A DNA stretch of 64,000 nucleotides from Billgrantia pellis (GCF_008297955.1 NZ_VTPY01000006.1:1-64000), one strand, 5' to 3'. Positions 49,524 through 59,264 are shown, numbered from the stretch's first letter. Numbers and translations: made by a program. Notes: generated from the letters alone by a model not told the origin.

Positions 49524-49587
49524 GTCGGCTCCACGTCTCGTCCTGTAGATAGGTGTCGGGCAGTGCTGGGCACTGCGAAGCCCGCCG

Positions 49588-51057
49588 CTAGCTGGTCAGC
49601 AATCGCAACAGGTTCTTGTAATCTTCACGGATGTCCGCGCTCTCTTCCTGTAGCGCCTGCACCTTGCGGCAGGCATGCAGCACCGTCGTGTGATCGCGCC
49701 CCCCAAAGGCATCGCCGATCTCGGGTAGGCTATGGTTGGTCAGCTCCTTGGCCAAGGCCATGGCCACCTGACGCGGTCGCGCCACCGAGCGTGAGCGACG
49801 CTTGGAGAGCAGGTCGGCCAGCTTGATCTTGTAGTACTCGGCCACGGTACGCTGGATGTTATCGACCCCCACTTGCTTGTCCTGCAGGGCGAGAAGATCC
49901 TTGAGCGACTCGCGGATGAAATCTTGGGTGATCGGCTTGCCCATGAAGTGAGAATCGGCAATCACTTTCTTCAGCGCGCCCTCCAGCTCACGAACGTTGG
50001 AGCGAATCTTCTGCGCAATGAAAAAGGCGGCGTCATGAGGCAGGTCGACCTTGGCCTGGTCAGCCTTCTTCATCAGGATCGCCACTCGGGTTTCCAGCTC
50101 CGGCGGCTCGATCGCCACGGTCAGCCCCCAGCCGAAACGCGACTTAAGACGCTCCTCGACGCCGCTGATCTCCTTGGGATAGCGATCCGACGTCAGGATC
50201 ATTTGCTGACCGCCTTCAAGTAAGGCATTGAAAGTATGGAAAAATTCCTCCTGTGAACGCTCCTTGCCGGCAAAGAACTGGATATCGTCGATCAGCAACG
50301 CATCGACGCTGCGATAGAAGCGCTTGAAGTCGTTGATGGCGTTCAGCTGCAGCGCCTTGACCATATCGGCCACGAAGCGCTCGGAGTGGAGGTAAACGAC
50401 CCGTGCGTTCTCGCGTCGCGTCGCCAGCGCGTTGCCAACCGCGTGCATCAGGTGGGTCTTGCCCAGGCCTACCCCGCCGTACAGGAACAGCGGGTTGTAA
50501 GCGCCGCCCGGGTTTTCCGATACCTGCCGCGAGGCGGCACGAGCGAGCTGGTTGGATTTGCCCTCGACAAAGGTTTCGAAAGTGAAGTTGGGGTTGAGGC
50601 CGCTGTTATGCTTGAGGCTGCCCTCTACCTGTACTTCACGTTCTCCGGACCGGCGCGAGGAGACCCCCTCTTCACGCAGTTGATCGATCTCGCGCTCATC
50701 ACCAATGTCGCCCCTGGGCGGCACCTGCACGGCCGGCGCCAGTGGAGAGTGGGGATTGGCCGAAACCGGTGCTCCCAAATCGCGCGGCTGCGGCTTGAGC
50801 GCAGCAGATTGCCGGCTGCCGACGGTCAGCATAACTCTGGGCGGCTTGGCTGGTGCCAAATCTCTTAGCAACTCATTGATGCGCTTGGCATATTTGTCGC
50901 CCACCCAGTCGCGTACGAAGCGATTGGGCGCCAGCAGACGCAGCTCATTCCCCTCCCCTTCCTCGGCCTGAAGCGGGCGAATCCAGGTATTGAACTGCTG
51001 AGCGTTCAACTCGTCCTGCAGGTAATCCAGACATTGTTGCCAGAGAGCAAGTGACAC
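49588..51057 (-). CDS. dnaA: Chromosomal replication initiator protein DnaA
   Basis: A 489-residue AAA+ initiator. Domain I starts [16 protein letters not shown]; a linker (about 90-150) is variable; domain III has [16 protein letters not shown] near residue 192 and [20 protein letters not shown] near 255; domain IV ends with [19 protein letters not shown], the DnaA-box-binding signature. It starts at a GTG (51057) with TGAGGT a few bases upstream. It is divergent from rpmH across oriC. Confidence 0.98.
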   Translation of the reverse strand: MSLALWQQCLDYLQDELNAQQFNTWIRPLQAEEGEGNELRLLAPNRFVRDWVGDKYAKRINELLRDLAPAKPPRVMLTVGSRQSAALKPQPRDLGAPVSANPHSPLAPAVQVPPRGDIGDEREIDQLREEGVSSRRSGEREVQVEGSLKHNSGLNPNFTFETFVEGKSNQLARAASRQVSENPGGAYNPLFLYGGVGLGKTHLMHAVGNALATRRENARVVYLHSERFVADMVKALQLNAINDFKRFYRSVDALLIDDIQFFAGKERSQEEFFHTFNALLEGGQQMILTSDRYPKEISGVEERLKSRFGWGLTVAIEPPELETRVAILMKKADQAKVDLPHDAAFFIAQKIRSNVRELEGALKKVIADSHFMGKPITQDFIRESLKDLLALQDKQVGVDNIQRTVAEYYKIKLADLLSKRRSRSVARPRQVAMALAKELTNHSLPEIGDAFGGRDHTTVLHACRKVQALQEESADIREDYKNLLRLLTS

Positions 51058-51442
51058 TCGACCTCACCATCCCCGTTGATGCATGACCGGTCATTGTATC
51101 CTTCGCTCGCCGGGTTATCCACACGCGACAGGTGGCGGAAAAAGGTTGTGGAAAAGCCCGTTCGCTTGCATGCCACCAAAAAAACCTACCAGCAGCCGGG
51201 CTCAAGGGGGCCGAGGATGGCTCGGCATGCCTTAATTCCCTCCACAGCCTGACCACCGGCTCCGAACCGGTTTTCCACAGCACAGTTTCTACTACAACCC
51301 ACTGTCAAATAAGACATATACGTTCTTATCAACAGGCAGGTTCCCCAGTCTTAATCACAGTATCGAAGAATGAACACACACTCTTGCCAGTGGCCTCTCC
51401 CGGCAAGCGCTTCATCGAAAACCAAGGCCAGGAGCGGAACGA
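51058..51442. other. Probable chromosomal replication origin (oriC)
   Basis: The gap between dnaA and rpmH holds several DnaA boxes: TTATCCACA (51115-51123, perfect), TGTGGAAAA (51147-51155, i.e. TTTTCCACA on minus), TTTTCCACA (51271-51279), TTATCAACA (51326-51334) and TTAATCACA (51351-51359). An AT-rich stretch near 51300-51335 could be the unwinding element. Its position, box set and parS cluster nearby fit the pseudomonad-type origin. Box affinities and the exact limits are not known. Confidence 0.85.
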
Positions 51443-51471
51443 TTGCGTCGCGCTGCCGAAGTCTCTACAAT
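51443..51471 (+). promoter_or_regulatory. rpmH promoter
   Basis: TTGCGT (51443-51448) and TACAAT (51466-51471) are 17 bases apart, about 95 bases before the rpmH ATG. Confidence 0.7.
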
Positions 51472-51494
51472 TTCCGGTCTTGAATCGAATCTCC

Positions 51495-51519
51495 CCCTGG
51501 CTCCCCGTGCGAGCCAGGG
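51495..51519 (+). promoter_or_regulatory. Leader hairpin of rpmH
   Basis: A perfect 9-bp stem, CCCTGGCTC with GAGCCAGGG, around a 7-base loop in the untranslated leader, ending 46 bases before the rpmH start. It has no T-run. It may affect leader stability or ribosomal-protein control; no known regulator binding motif is evident. Confidence 0.6.
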
Positions 51520-51565
51520 CGTTCCTGTCAAACGTTCCGTCCAACTCATCACGTGGGAATCAGTT

Positions 51566-51700
51566 ATGAAACGCACTTTTCAACCCAGCGTTCTCAAGCG
51601 CAAGCGTGTGCATGGCTTCCGTGCGCGCATGGCCACCAAGAACGGTCGCGCCGTGCTGGCTCGCCGTCGTGCCAAGGGCCGTAAGCGCCTGAGCGCCTGA
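51566..51700 (+). CDS. rpmH: 50S ribosomal protein L34
   Basis: The 44-residue basic protein of the large subunit, [18 protein letters not shown] through [13 protein letters not shown], essentially identical in pattern to other gammaproteobacteria. It is followed by rnpA after 13 bases. The longer frame upstream is rejected because it would cover the promoter and leader. Confidence 0.98.
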   Translation: MKRTFQPSVLKRKRVHGFRARMATKNGRAVLARRRAKGRKRLSA

Positions 51701-51713
51701 TCGCGGATCGCGC

Positions 51714-52085
51714 GTGTCCGGTCATGGCTTCCCCAAGCGACTGCGACTGCTGTCGGCCGGGGATTATCGATACGTCTTCGATCACGCTGCATTCAAGGTA
51801 CATGGCAAAGGGCTGATGGCCCTGGCGTGCCCCAATGGACTGGACCACCCCCGCCTTGGCCTGGTCATCAGCAAGAAAAACGTCCGCAAGGCTGTGGATC
51901 GCAACCGTCTCAAGCGATTGACGCGCGAATCCATTCGTCTTCAGCAGCGCTCGCTCCCTGCCGTCGATATTGTGCTCCTGGCACGGCGCGGCGCGGACGG
52001 ACTGGACAACGCCACGCTTCATCGCCAGCTGTTCGGCATGTGGCGTCGTTTGGAGCGTGACGTACGCAAATCGATGGCATCCTGA
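51714..52085 (+). CDS. rnpA: Ribonuclease P protein component
   Basis: A 123-residue basic protein that helps the RNase P RNA bind pre-tRNA. It has the RNR signature ISKKNVRKAVDRNRLKRLTRES near residue 52 and an N-terminal FPKRLRLLSAGDYRYVF. The start is a GTG at 51714. It is followed by a hairpin and by yidC, with no yidD gene between. Confidence 0.95.
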   Translation: MSGHGFPKRLRLLSAGDYRYVFDHAAFKVHGKGLMALACPNGLDHPRLGLVISKKNVRKAVDRNRLKRLTRESIRLQQRSLPAVDIVLLARRGADGLDNATLHRQLFGMWRRLERDVRKSMAS

Positions 52086-52110
52086 CCGGATGCGGTGCCT
52101 GCCGCCGCCA

Positions 52111-52137
52111 CGATAGCCTGCCTCGGGCAGGCTATCG
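52111..52137 (+). terminator. Hairpin between rnpA and yidC
   Basis: A perfect 12-bp stem, CGATAGCCTGCC with GGCAGGCTATCG, and a 3-base loop, followed by CCCTTT only. It may be a weak terminator or processing site separating rpmH-rnpA from yidC. Confidence 0.6.
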
Positions 52138-52202
52138 CCCTTTCCACATGGCAGCGGATATCGTTCCAGCGACATGTTCACTACCCACCGGGCAGACCCC
52201 TC

Positions 52203-53885
52203 ATGGACGTAAAACGACTCCTATTGCTGATTCCACTGGCCGTACTTGCCTACCTGCTGGTCGTGCAGTGGAATCAGGACTACGGTCAGGTTGCTCCTGA
52301 ACCTGAAGCACCTTCTTTCTCCGCTCCGGCCCCTGGCGACGAAGCGACGCCTCCCGACGAGGACGGATTGGCCGTTCCCGCCTCCCCCCGAGCGGATAGC
52401 GTGGCGGGCGACATGCCGGGTGAAGCGGAACAACCCTCCGCGACTCGCGACCTGATCGCCGTCGCCACCGACGTCCTCGATGTGCGCATCGATCCCCAGG
52501 GAGGCGACATCGTCTATGCCGCGCTGCCTCAGCATCGCATGACGCTGAATTCCGAACGGCCTTACGTGCTGCTCTCAGATAACGAGACCCGCAGCTACGT
52601 GGCCCGCTCGGGCCTTCAAGTGGACGGCCATGCCGGGCGGCTCGCCTTCACGCCGGAACAGACACGCTATCGCCTATCCGACGATGACAATCGTCTTGAG
52701 GTCGACCTCGCCGCTGACGTCAACGGTGTCGATGTCATCAAGCGCTATACCTTCGAGCGCGGCAGCTATGCCGTCAACGTCGATTATTTTCTGGCCAACA
52801 ATACCGAGGAGCCGGTCACTGCGCGCTTCATCGGCCAGTTGGCGCGAGACAACAGCCCCGACCCCTCCAGCGGCGTCTCGATGGGCATGAGCTCGTATCT
52901 GGGCGCTGCTTACTCGTCACCGGAGGATCGCTACCAGAAGATCGATTTCGACGAGATTCAGAAGGGCAACTTCAACAATCGTGACGTTCAGGGCGGCTGG
53001 GTGGCGATCATCCAGCACTATTTCGTCTCGGCCTGGGTGCCACCGCAGAATCAGCAAAACCTGCAGTACGCCACCACGGACTCGCGCAACCGCAACGTGG
53101 CGGCCTTTGCCGGCCCGGTCACCACAGTGGCGGTCGACGGTGAGACACGCTTGGGAGCCACCCTCTACATGGGGCCCAAGGTGCAGAGCTATCTCGAGGA
53201 AGTGGCCCCCAACCTACGCCTGACCGTCGACTTCGGCTGGCTGTGGTTCATTGCCAACCCATTGTTCTGGCTGCTCGATCATATCCAGAACATCATCGGC
53301 AACTGGGGTTGGTCGATCGTTGTCCTGACCATTCTGGTCAAGCTCGCCATGTGGCCGCTCTCCGCCAAGGCCTACAAGTCGATGGCCCGCATGCGCAAGC
53401 TGGGCCCCGAGATGCAGCGCCTCAAGGAGCAGTACGGCGACGATCGCCAGAAGATGTCCCAGGAGATGATGAAATTCTATCAGAAGGAGAAGATCAATCC
53501 GCTGGGCGGCTGTCTTCCGATCCTGGTACAGATGCCGGTCTTCATCGCCCTCTACTGGATGCTGCTGGAATCGGTCGAACTGCGCCATGCGCCCTTCGTG
53601 TTCTGGATTCAGGACCTGTCAATGAAGGATCCGTACTTCATACTGCCGATCCTGATGGGCGCCTCGATGTTCGTTCAACAGCTGCTCAACCCGACGCCGC
53701 CGGACCCCATGCAGGCGAAGATCATGAGGATGCTGCCGATCGTCTTCACTTTCTTCTTCCTGTGGTTCCCGGCCGGTCTGGTCATTTACTGGGTGGTCAA
53801 CAATGTCATCTCGATCGCGCAGCAGTATGTGATCACACGCAAGATAGAGAACGATCCCAGTGTGGGCAAGGCGGCCAAGCGCTGA
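52203..53885 (+). CDS. yidC: Membrane protein insertase YidC
   Basis: A 560-residue insertase. It has an N-terminal signal anchor (VKRLLLLIPLAVLAYLLVV), a large periplasmic domain (about 60-340) and the five-span core with the cytoplasmic coiled-coil loop (MARMRKLGPEMQRLKEQYGDD near residue 400), GGCLPILVQMPVFIALYW, and the conserved Arg in the loop after the second span. It inserts proteins with or after SecYEG. The ATG at 52203 is chosen; a longer frame reads through the hairpin at 52111. Confidence 0.97.
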   Translation: MDVKRLLLLIPLAVLAYLLVVQWNQDYGQVAPEPEAPSFSAPAPGDEATPPDEDGLAVPASPRADSVAGDMPGEAEQPSATRDLIAVATDVLDVRIDPQGGDIVYAALPQHRMTLNSERPYVLLSDNETRSYVARSGLQVDGHAGRLAFTPEQTRYRLSDDDNRLEVDLAADVNGVDVIKRYTFERGSYAVNVDYFLANNTEEPVTARFIGQLARDNSPDPSSGVSMGMSSYLGAAYSSPEDRYQKIDFDEIQKGNFNNRDVQGGWVAIIQHYFVSAWVPPQNQQNLQYATTDSRNRNVAAFAGPVTTVAVDGETRLGATLYMGPKVQSYLEEVAPNLRLTVDFGWLWFIANPLFWLLDHIQNIIGNWGWSIVVLTILVKLAMWPLSAKAYKSMARMRKLGPEMQRLKEQYGDDRQKMSQEMMKFYQKEKINPLGGCLPILVQMPVFIALYWMLLESVELRHAPFVFWIQDLSMKDPYFILPILMGASMFVQQLLNPTPPDPMQAKIMRMLPIVFTFFFLWFPAGLVIYWVVNNVISIAQQYVITRKIENDPSVGKAAKR

Positions 53886-53910
53886 GCACACGCTTCACGT
53901 GTCACACCCG

Positions 53911-53932
53911 GACCCCCGCCTTGGCGGGGGTC
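53911..53932 (+). terminator. Terminator-like hairpin after yidC
   Basis: A perfect 10-bp stem, GACCCCCGCC with GGCGGGGGTC, around TT, 25 bases after the yidC stop. It is followed by TGGCGTTTC, a weak T-run. Confidence 0.65.
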
Positions 53933-53997
53933 TGGCGTTTCAGGTCCCGCGACAGGACAATGCCGCGAGTGCCGTTGCAAATCAACAGGGCTAGCCA

Positions 53998-55368
53998 ATG
54001 TCGGATCCGCTCTATCATCAGGACACCATCGCCGCGCTGGCTACCCCACCGGGCCGCGGTGGGGTGGGGATCATTCGGGTCTCGGGGCCGCTGTGCACCG
54101 TGATCGCCGAGGCCGTGGCAGGGCGTTGCCCCTCACCGCGTCATGCGCACTACGGCCCTTTTTACGGCGAGGACTCGGTGATCGACGAGGGGATCGCACT
54201 GTTTTTCGCCGGCCCCCACTCTTTCACCGGTGAGGATGTGCTCGAGCTTCAGGGACATGGCGGTCCGGTAATCATGGACATGTTGCTGGAGCGCTGTGTA
54301 CGGCTCGGCGCCCGCTTGGCCCGCCCCGGGGAGTTCTCCGAGCGCGCCTTTCTCAACGACAAGCTCGACCTTGCCCAGGCCGAGGCCATCGCCGACCTGA
54401 TCGAGGCCAGCTCACGGGCCGCCGCAGAAAATGCCGTGCGCTCCCTGCAGGGGGAATTCTCCCGCCGCGTCGAGGCGCTCGTCGCTCGATTGATCGAGTT
54501 GCGCATGTACGTGGAAGCCGCCATCGACTTTCCCGAGGAGGAGATCGATTTCCTGGCCGACGGCAAGGTCGCCGAGAGGCTCGCGGCGGTACAAGCGGAA
54601 CTCGCCGAGGTTCGCGCCGCCGCCGGCCAGGGAGCGCTGATGCGCGAAGGCATGAACGTGGTGATCGCCGGGCGTCCCAACGCAGGCAAGTCGAGCCTGC
54701 TCAACGCCCTGACCGAGCAGGAAACCGCCATTGTCACCGATATCGAGGGTACGACCCGCGACGTGCTGCGCGAGCATATCCACCTGGATGGCATGCCGCT
54801 TCACGTCATCGACACCGCCGGGCTGCGCGATACCCCCGATGCCGTCGAACGGATCGGCGTGGCTCGGGCCTGGGCCGAGATCGAGAAAGCTGACCGCGTG
54901 CTGCTGCTGGTCGACGCTGCGACTACCGAAGCGGTGGATCCCATGGCCATCTGGCCGGAATTCGTCGCCCGACTACCCGAGCCCGGGCGTCTGACGCTGG
55001 TACGCAACAAGATCGACAGCAGCCACGAGGCGCCCGGGCTAGACCTGACAGCCGCCACGCCGATCGTGCGCCTCTCCGCCCTGACCGGAACGGGCGTGGC
55101 GCATTTAAAGGAACATCTGAAGGCAGTGATGGGCTATTCGGCGACCCCGGAGGGCCGCTTCTCAGCACGTCGACGCCACCTGGACGCACTCGACCGGGCG
55201 CAGCGAGCGCTCACTAACGGCGAGGAGCAACTGTCGGGCCACGGCGCTGGTGAGCTGCTGGCGGAGGATCTGCGCGACGCCCAGCAGGCACTGGGCGAGA
55301 TCACCGGGGAGTTCAGCGCGGATGACCTGCTGGGGGAAATCTTCGGCAGCTTCTGTATCGGTAAGTAA
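53998..55368 (+). CDS. mnmE: tRNA modification GTPase MnmE
   Basis: A 456-residue GTPase that with MnmG makes cmnm5U34 in tRNA. The N-terminal folate-binding domain ([20 protein letters not shown]), a helical domain and the inserted G domain (G1 [14 protein letters not shown] near residue 222, [22 protein letters not shown]) are all present, ending with the C-terminal motif FCIGK. The stop faces that of rlmJ, six bases away. Usual downstream partners mnmG and rsmG are not here. Confidence 0.97.
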   Translation: MSDPLYHQDTIAALATPPGRGGVGIIRVSGPLCTVIAEAVAGRCPSPRHAHYGPFYGEDSVIDEGIALFFAGPHSFTGEDVLELQGHGGPVIMDMLLERCVRLGARLARPGEFSERAFLNDKLDLAQAEAIADLIEASSRAAAENAVRSLQGEFSRRVEALVARLIELRMYVEAAIDFPEEEIDFLADGKVAERLAAVQAELAEVRAAAGQGALMREGMNVVIAGRPNAGKSSLLNALTEQETAIVTDIEGTTRDVLREHIHLDGMPLHVIDTAGLRDTPDAVERIGVARAWAEIEKADRVLLLVDAATTEAVDPMAIWPEFVARLPEPGRLTLVRNKIDSSHEAPGLDLTAATPIVRLSALTGTGVAHLKEHLKAVMGYSATPEGRFSARRRHLDALDRAQRALTNGEEQLSGHGAGELLAEDLRDAQQALGEITGEFSADDLLGEIFGSFCIGK

Positions 55369-55374
55369 TTTCGC

Positions 55375-56220
55375 CTACTCTTCGACCCACCAGTCGGCGC
55401 GGTAGCGGCATGCTTCGCCGAGTAGCGGTGTCACTCGCGCCATGACCGCCGCCAGGCGCTTGTCGAGCCCCCAAGGAGGGTTGACGACCAGCATACCGCT
55501 GCCGTACATGCCACGCTCCTCGTCCGGTGCGCGCAGCGTCAGTTCGCTGCGCCAGATCTTGCGCAGCCCACCCTCGCGCAGCCGCTCCAGCAACGCATGG
55601 TGACGACCCGCCGGCAGCAGCGGATACCACACCAGCACCACGCCATGGCGCGCCTTGCGCATTGCCGTGAGCAGCGTCTCGGCGGCCCCGACGTACTCCT
55701 CCTTGCGCTCAAAGCTAGGATCGATCAGCACGCAGAGCCGCGGCGTCGATACCGGCAAGGCCTGGATCAGCCCCCCCAGGCCATCACCGTGAATGCGCTG
55801 GGCATTCGGCGGCAGCGCCTGCTGCAATAGAACATCGTGCTCGCCAGGGTGTAGCTCATAGAGACGCAGTCGATCGCCGCTGCGCAGGCGCTGGGCCAGC
55901 CACCAGGGCGAGCCGGGATAGCGCTCGAGCCGAGACCCACCGCGCTGCAGGCGGGCGATGTCATCGAGCCAGGCCGAGAGCAGCGGTTCGTCAGCCAGGC
56001 GATCCCGTGCTTGCCACAGCGGCAGCACGCCATGACGATATTCACCGAGGCGCAGGGTCTCGGGGGCGTCCAGCGGATAGACCCCTCGCCCGGAGTGAGT
56101 ATCGACGAAGGTGACCGCCGAACGCTTGCGCAGCAAGTGGTCGAGGACGGCGTGAAGCACTAGGTGCTTGTGAACGTCGGCGAAATTGCCGGCGTGATAA
56201 GCATGCTGGTAGGAGAGCAT
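55375..56220 (-). CDS. rlmJ: 23S rRNA (adenine-2030-N6) methyltransferase
   Basis: A 281-residue Rossmann-fold methyltransferase. The N-terminus MLSYQHAYHAGNFADVHKH is diagnostic of RlmJ, followed by FVDTHSGRG near residue 38, and the catalytic tetrad region LIDPSFERKEEY near 163 (DPPF/Y-like). It modifies A2030 of 23S rRNA. It lies between mnmE (convergent) and a strong hairpin ending the OmpA-like gene. Confidence 0.93.
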   Translation of the reverse strand: MLSYQHAYHAGNFADVHKHLVLHAVLDHLLRKRSAVTFVDTHSGRGVYPLDAPETLRLGEYRHGVLPLWQARDRLADEPLLSAWLDDIARLQRGGSRLERYPGSPWWLAQRLRSGDRLRLYELHPGEHDVLLQQALPPNAQRIHGDGLGGLIQALPVSTPRLCVLIDPSFERKEEYVGAAETLLTAMRKARHGVVLVWYPLLPAGRHHALLERLREGGLRKIWRSELTLRAPDEERGMYGSGMLVVNPPWGLDKRLAAVMARVTPLLGEACRYRADWWVEE

Positions 56221-56256
56221 GGACGGAACCTCACGCAGGACGAAAGCGGCAAACGA

Positions 56257-56289
56257 GCAGGCCCGCCACTCTGCCAGTGGCGGGCCTGC
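56257..56289 (-). terminator. Terminator-like hairpin after the OmpA-type lipoprotein gene
   Basis: A perfect 14-bp stem (56257-56270 with 56276-56289) around a 5-base loop, in the gap between the lipoprotein stop and rlmJ. T-runs are weak on both strands, so it may slow rather than fully stop transcription into rlmJ. Confidence 0.7.
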
Positions 56290-56314
56290 AAGGCAACGCT
56301 ATCGCGTTCAGCGC

Positions 56315-56998
56315 TTACTGCTGCTGGAACTGGGACTCGATCGGCGTCAACGTGATTTCGACGCGACGGTTCTGGGCCCGGCCCTCCTCGGTGGCATTAC
56401 TGGCGACCGGTTGACTCTCACCATGGCCGATCATGGAGAGACGATTACGCGCCACGCCCGCCTGGGCCAGGTAACTGCCCACGGACTCGGCGCGGCGCTC
56501 GGATAGGCGCTGATTGTAGCTATCGTCGCCCGTGCTGTCGGTGTGGCCGGCGATGTTGACACGCGTATCGGTGTACTGGGTCAGCACCGAGGCCACGTCA
56601 TTGAGAGCCGTCCGCGCATTCGGCGTCAGCTCGCTGGAATCGAAGCCGAAGGTCACGCTGCTCGGCATGTTGAGCACGATGTCGTCGCCGCGGCGTTCCA
56701 CGTCGACGCCGGTACCGCGCATGCTTTCGCGCAGCTGCTGTTCCTGGCGATCCATGTAGGCGCCGATGCCTGCTCCCGCAGCGGCGCCCACGGCCACACC
56801 GATCAGCGCACGGTCGCGACGGCTGGTGCTGCCATCACCCGACAGGGCGCCGGCGGCCGCGCCCACTGCCGCGCCGATACCCGCCCCCGTCAGGGTGCCG
56901 GAGCGTTGGGTCTGACCGGAATAAGGATCGTTCGAGGCACAACCGACGAGCAGAAGCGCAGCCGCCATGGGAGCCACGAATCGTGATGCTTTGAGCAT
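56315..56998 (-). CDS. Outer-membrane OmpA-family lipoprotein with glycine-zipper region
   Basis: A 227-residue lipoprotein: signal with lipobox LLLVGC, then a glycine-zipper segment (GAGIGAAVGAAAGAL and GVAVGAAAGAGIGAY, about residues 45-95) and a C-terminal OmpA peptidoglycan-binding domain (about 115-225; FGFDSSELTPNARTALNDV, AGHTDSTGDDSYN, LSERRAESV). This is the YiaD arrangement, tethering the outer membrane to the cell wall. ATG 56998 with TGGAG 7 bases upstream is chosen; the longer frame runs back towards hemW. Confidence 0.9.
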   Translation of the reverse strand: MLKASRFVAPMAAALLLVGCASNDPYSGQTQRSGTLTGAGIGAAVGAAAGALSGDGSTSRRDRALIGVAVGAAAGAGIGAYMDRQEQQLRESMRGTGVDVERRGDDIVLNMPSSVTFGFDSSELTPNARTALNDVASVLTQYTDTRVNIAGHTDSTGDDSYNQRLSERRAESVGSYLAQAGVARNRLSMIGHGESQPVASNATEEGRAQNRRVEITLTPIESQFQQQ

Positions 56999-57024
56999 TA
57001 GTTTCTCCAGTTGGGATCGCAAGT

Positions 57025-58224
57025 TCATTCCGTGCCGGCGCCCTCGATAAGCGCCAGCAATTCGTTCAAGAATAATAGACCTCGAGGTGAAGCCTGCAGA
57101 CGCGGCACCTTCTCCTCGAGAAGTCCTTTTTGTCGCGCCGCGCCGAGCCGCGCTTCCAGCACGTCCAGGGGACGCCCGGTGTGAGCCGCCCAATCCTCGA
57201 GCGACACACCCTCGACCAGACGCAGGGCATTCATGGCGAACTCCAGCGGCAGCTCGTCTTCGCCGACTTCGTCACGCCCTGCGACGAAGCCACGTGGATC
57301 CTGGCGACGCCGCAGGTAGGCCTCGGGCTGACGCGTCTTCCAACGCCGTTCGATGCACAGCCGGCCCCCCTCCCCCGGCGCACTCAGCTTGGCGTGACTG
57401 CCCGCCCCGATACCCAGGTAGTCGCCGAAGCGCCAATAGTTAAGATTGTGCCGCGAACGACGCCCCGGCCGAGCATAGGCGGAAATCTCATAGCGTGCGA
57501 GCCCCTCGGCCTCGAGTCGCTCATGGCCGAGATCCTGAATGTCCCAGAGCACCTCCTCTTCGGGCAATACCGGTGGGCGTGAGTGAAACTCGGTGTTGGG
57601 CTCCAGGGTCAATTGGTACCAGGAGAGATGTTCCGGCGCGAGTTCCAGGGCGCATTCCAGGTCGGCCAGGGCCAGCTCAGGCGTCTGTCCCGGCAAACCG
57701 TGCATCAGGTCGAGGTTGAGGTTGTCGAAACCGGCCGCACGCGCCTCCTCCACCGCGGCAACGGCATCTTTGCCACTATGGATCCTGCCCAACACTTCGA
57801 GCTGGGACGACTGGAAGCTCTGCACTCCCAGCGACAGGCGATTGATTCCCGCCTCGCGATAACCACGAAAGCGGCCGCGCTCCAGCGTGCCGGGATTGGC
57901 CTCCAGTGTGATCTCGATGCCGTCGGGCAAAGACAGGCGACGGGTTATCCCCTCGAGCAGGCTGGCATAGAACCCGGCCGACATCAGGCTCGGTGTCCCT
58001 CCGCCGATGAAAAGGCTGGTCAGCTCGCGATCACGTGCCAAGGGCAAGTCAGCATCGAGGTCCTCGAGCAGCGCCGCGAGATAGGCGGCTTCCGGCAGCT
58101 CGCTATTCCGCCCGACGCCATGTGAATTGAAGTCGCAATACGGACACTTGCGCACGCACCACGGCACGTGCACGTAGAGCGACAGGGGCGGTAGCGCCGT
58201 ATCGCCCTCCGTCATCCTTGCCAT
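57025..58224 (-). CDS. hemW: Radical SAM family heme chaperone HemW
   Basis: A 399-residue radical SAM protein with the cluster motif HVPWCVRKCPYCDFNSH near residue 18 (Cx3Cx2C) and a C-terminal HemN-type domain. HemW binds heme and resembles coproporphyrinogen dehydrogenase HemN, but lacks its extra N-terminal region. The conserved rdgB-hemW order supports HemW. The ATG at 58224 overlaps the rdgB stop (TGATG). Confidence 0.93.
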   Translation of the reverse strand: MARMTEGDTALPPLSLYVHVPWCVRKCPYCDFNSHGVGRNSELPEAAYLAALLEDLDADLPLARDRELTSLFIGGGTPSLMSAGFYASLLEGITRRLSLPDGIEITLEANPGTLERGRFRGYREAGINRLSLGVQSFQSSQLEVLGRIHSGKDAVAAVEEARAAGFDNLNLDLMHGLPGQTPELALADLECALELAPEHLSWYQLTLEPNTEFHSRPPVLPEEEVLWDIQDLGHERLEAEGLARYEISAYARPGRRSRHNLNYWRFGDYLGIGAGSHAKLSAPGEGGRLCIERRWKTRQPEAYLRRRQDPRGFVAGRDEVGEDELPLEFAMNALRLVEGVSLEDWAAHTGRPLDVLEARLGAARQKGLLEEKVPRLQASPRGLLFLNELLALIEGAGTE

Positions 58225-58835
58225 CAACGTTGCCTTTCCTCATCCAGGGTCGCGACCAAGGCTTCGAGGGCGCGGCCGCGGTGACTCAACCGGTTCTTCT
58301 CCTCGGCAGCGAGTTCAGCAACGCTGCGGCCTTGTTCAGGCAACCAGAAAAGCGGATCGTAACCGAACCCGCCCTCGCCCCGTGGCTGCTCGAGAATCTC
58401 TCCCTCCCAGCTGCGCTGCACGATGATCGGCACCGGATCATCTGCGTGGCGCAGATAGACCAGAACACACCAATAGCGAGCACTGCGTTCCTCGCGTGGC
58501 ACGTCGGCCAGCGCCTCGAGCAGCTTGGCATTGTTGCGCGCATCGCTCTTCGGCTCGCCGGCATAACGCGCCGAATAGATGCCCGGCTGCCCCTGCAGGG
58601 CGTCGACCTCGAGCCCCGAGTCGTCAGCCAGGGCGGGCAGGCCGCTGACCCGGCTCGCCTCGCGGGCCTTGAGCAGTGCGTTCTCGACGAAGGTGAGTCC
58701 GGTTTCCTCAACGTCATCGACACCGAACTCCGCTTGAGGCCGAACCGAAAGGCCAAGCGATTTCAGCAGTTGACCGAACTCCCTGAGCTTACCGGCATTA
58801 CCGCTGGCCAGAACTAATGCATGAGTGACAGACAC
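58224..58835 (-). CDS. rdgB: dITP/XTP pyrophosphatase (RdgB/HAM1 family)
   Basis: A 203-residue housecleaning nucleotidase that removes dITP, ITP and XTP. It has [13 protein letters not shown] near residue 8, [14 protein letters not shown] near 48, [13 protein letters not shown] near 66 and [10 protein letters not shown] near 155. A GTG start at 58835 is chosen because AGAGGAA lies 7 bases before it; an upstream in-frame start lacks one. It is translationally coupled to hemW. Confidence 0.95.
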   Translation of the reverse strand: MSVTHALVLASGNAGKLREFGQLLKSLGLSVRPQAEFGVDDVEETGLTFVENALLKAREASRVSGLPALADDSGLEVDALQGQPGIYSARYAGEPKSDARNNAKLLEALADVPREERSARYWCVLVYLRHADDPVPIIVQRSWEGEILEQPRGEGGFGYDPLFWLPEQGRSVAELAAEEKNRLSHRGRALEALVATLDEERQR

Positions 58836-59264
58836 TGCGTTTCCTCTTCGATCTCCGTTCGGAAGCGCCATGGTACCTGAGGTCCATCATCAGGCTGTAC
58901 CCTTTCCGAACGAGAAGCCCTTGCCTTCCCGCTTCGCCTAGGCGCTTGAAAGCGCATAGAAAAAAGGTTGAATGCCGGATAGGCGAGCTTGTTGCGAAGC
59001 AAACGGTAACCTATCTTTACAGCCTGTCTCTCAAGATTCCAACCTTCCAAGAAACGGACGTGACAGGACATGACGGAACGACAATCAGCGAAGAATGGAG
59101 CTTACTTACATTAGGAATTACGAAAAGGATACATCGTATCGCTACGGAAAAGTGCTTGATCGGGTAATGCGAAGGAAGCCAAAAATCGACTCAGGGCAGC
59201 CGAGAAAGCAAAGGACTTGGGCAGGCCTGCCTGATATCGAAGGATTGAAAAAAGGGACGAGCGA
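58836..59264. other. Non-coding gap between rdgB and the VpsR-like gene
   Basis: About 430 bases with lower G+C than the surroundings. Short frames here lack ribosome sites and family features. It must hold divergent promoters for rdgB and the VpsR-like gene, but I see no clear -35/-10 pair. A GGGA about 8 bases before 59265 serves the downstream gene. Confidence 0.5.

Noticed and set aside
53892..53907. CTTCACGTGTCACA near the yidC end, resembling a parS half-site
   Set aside because: Only one arm matches the parS consensus; the second arm has several mismatches.
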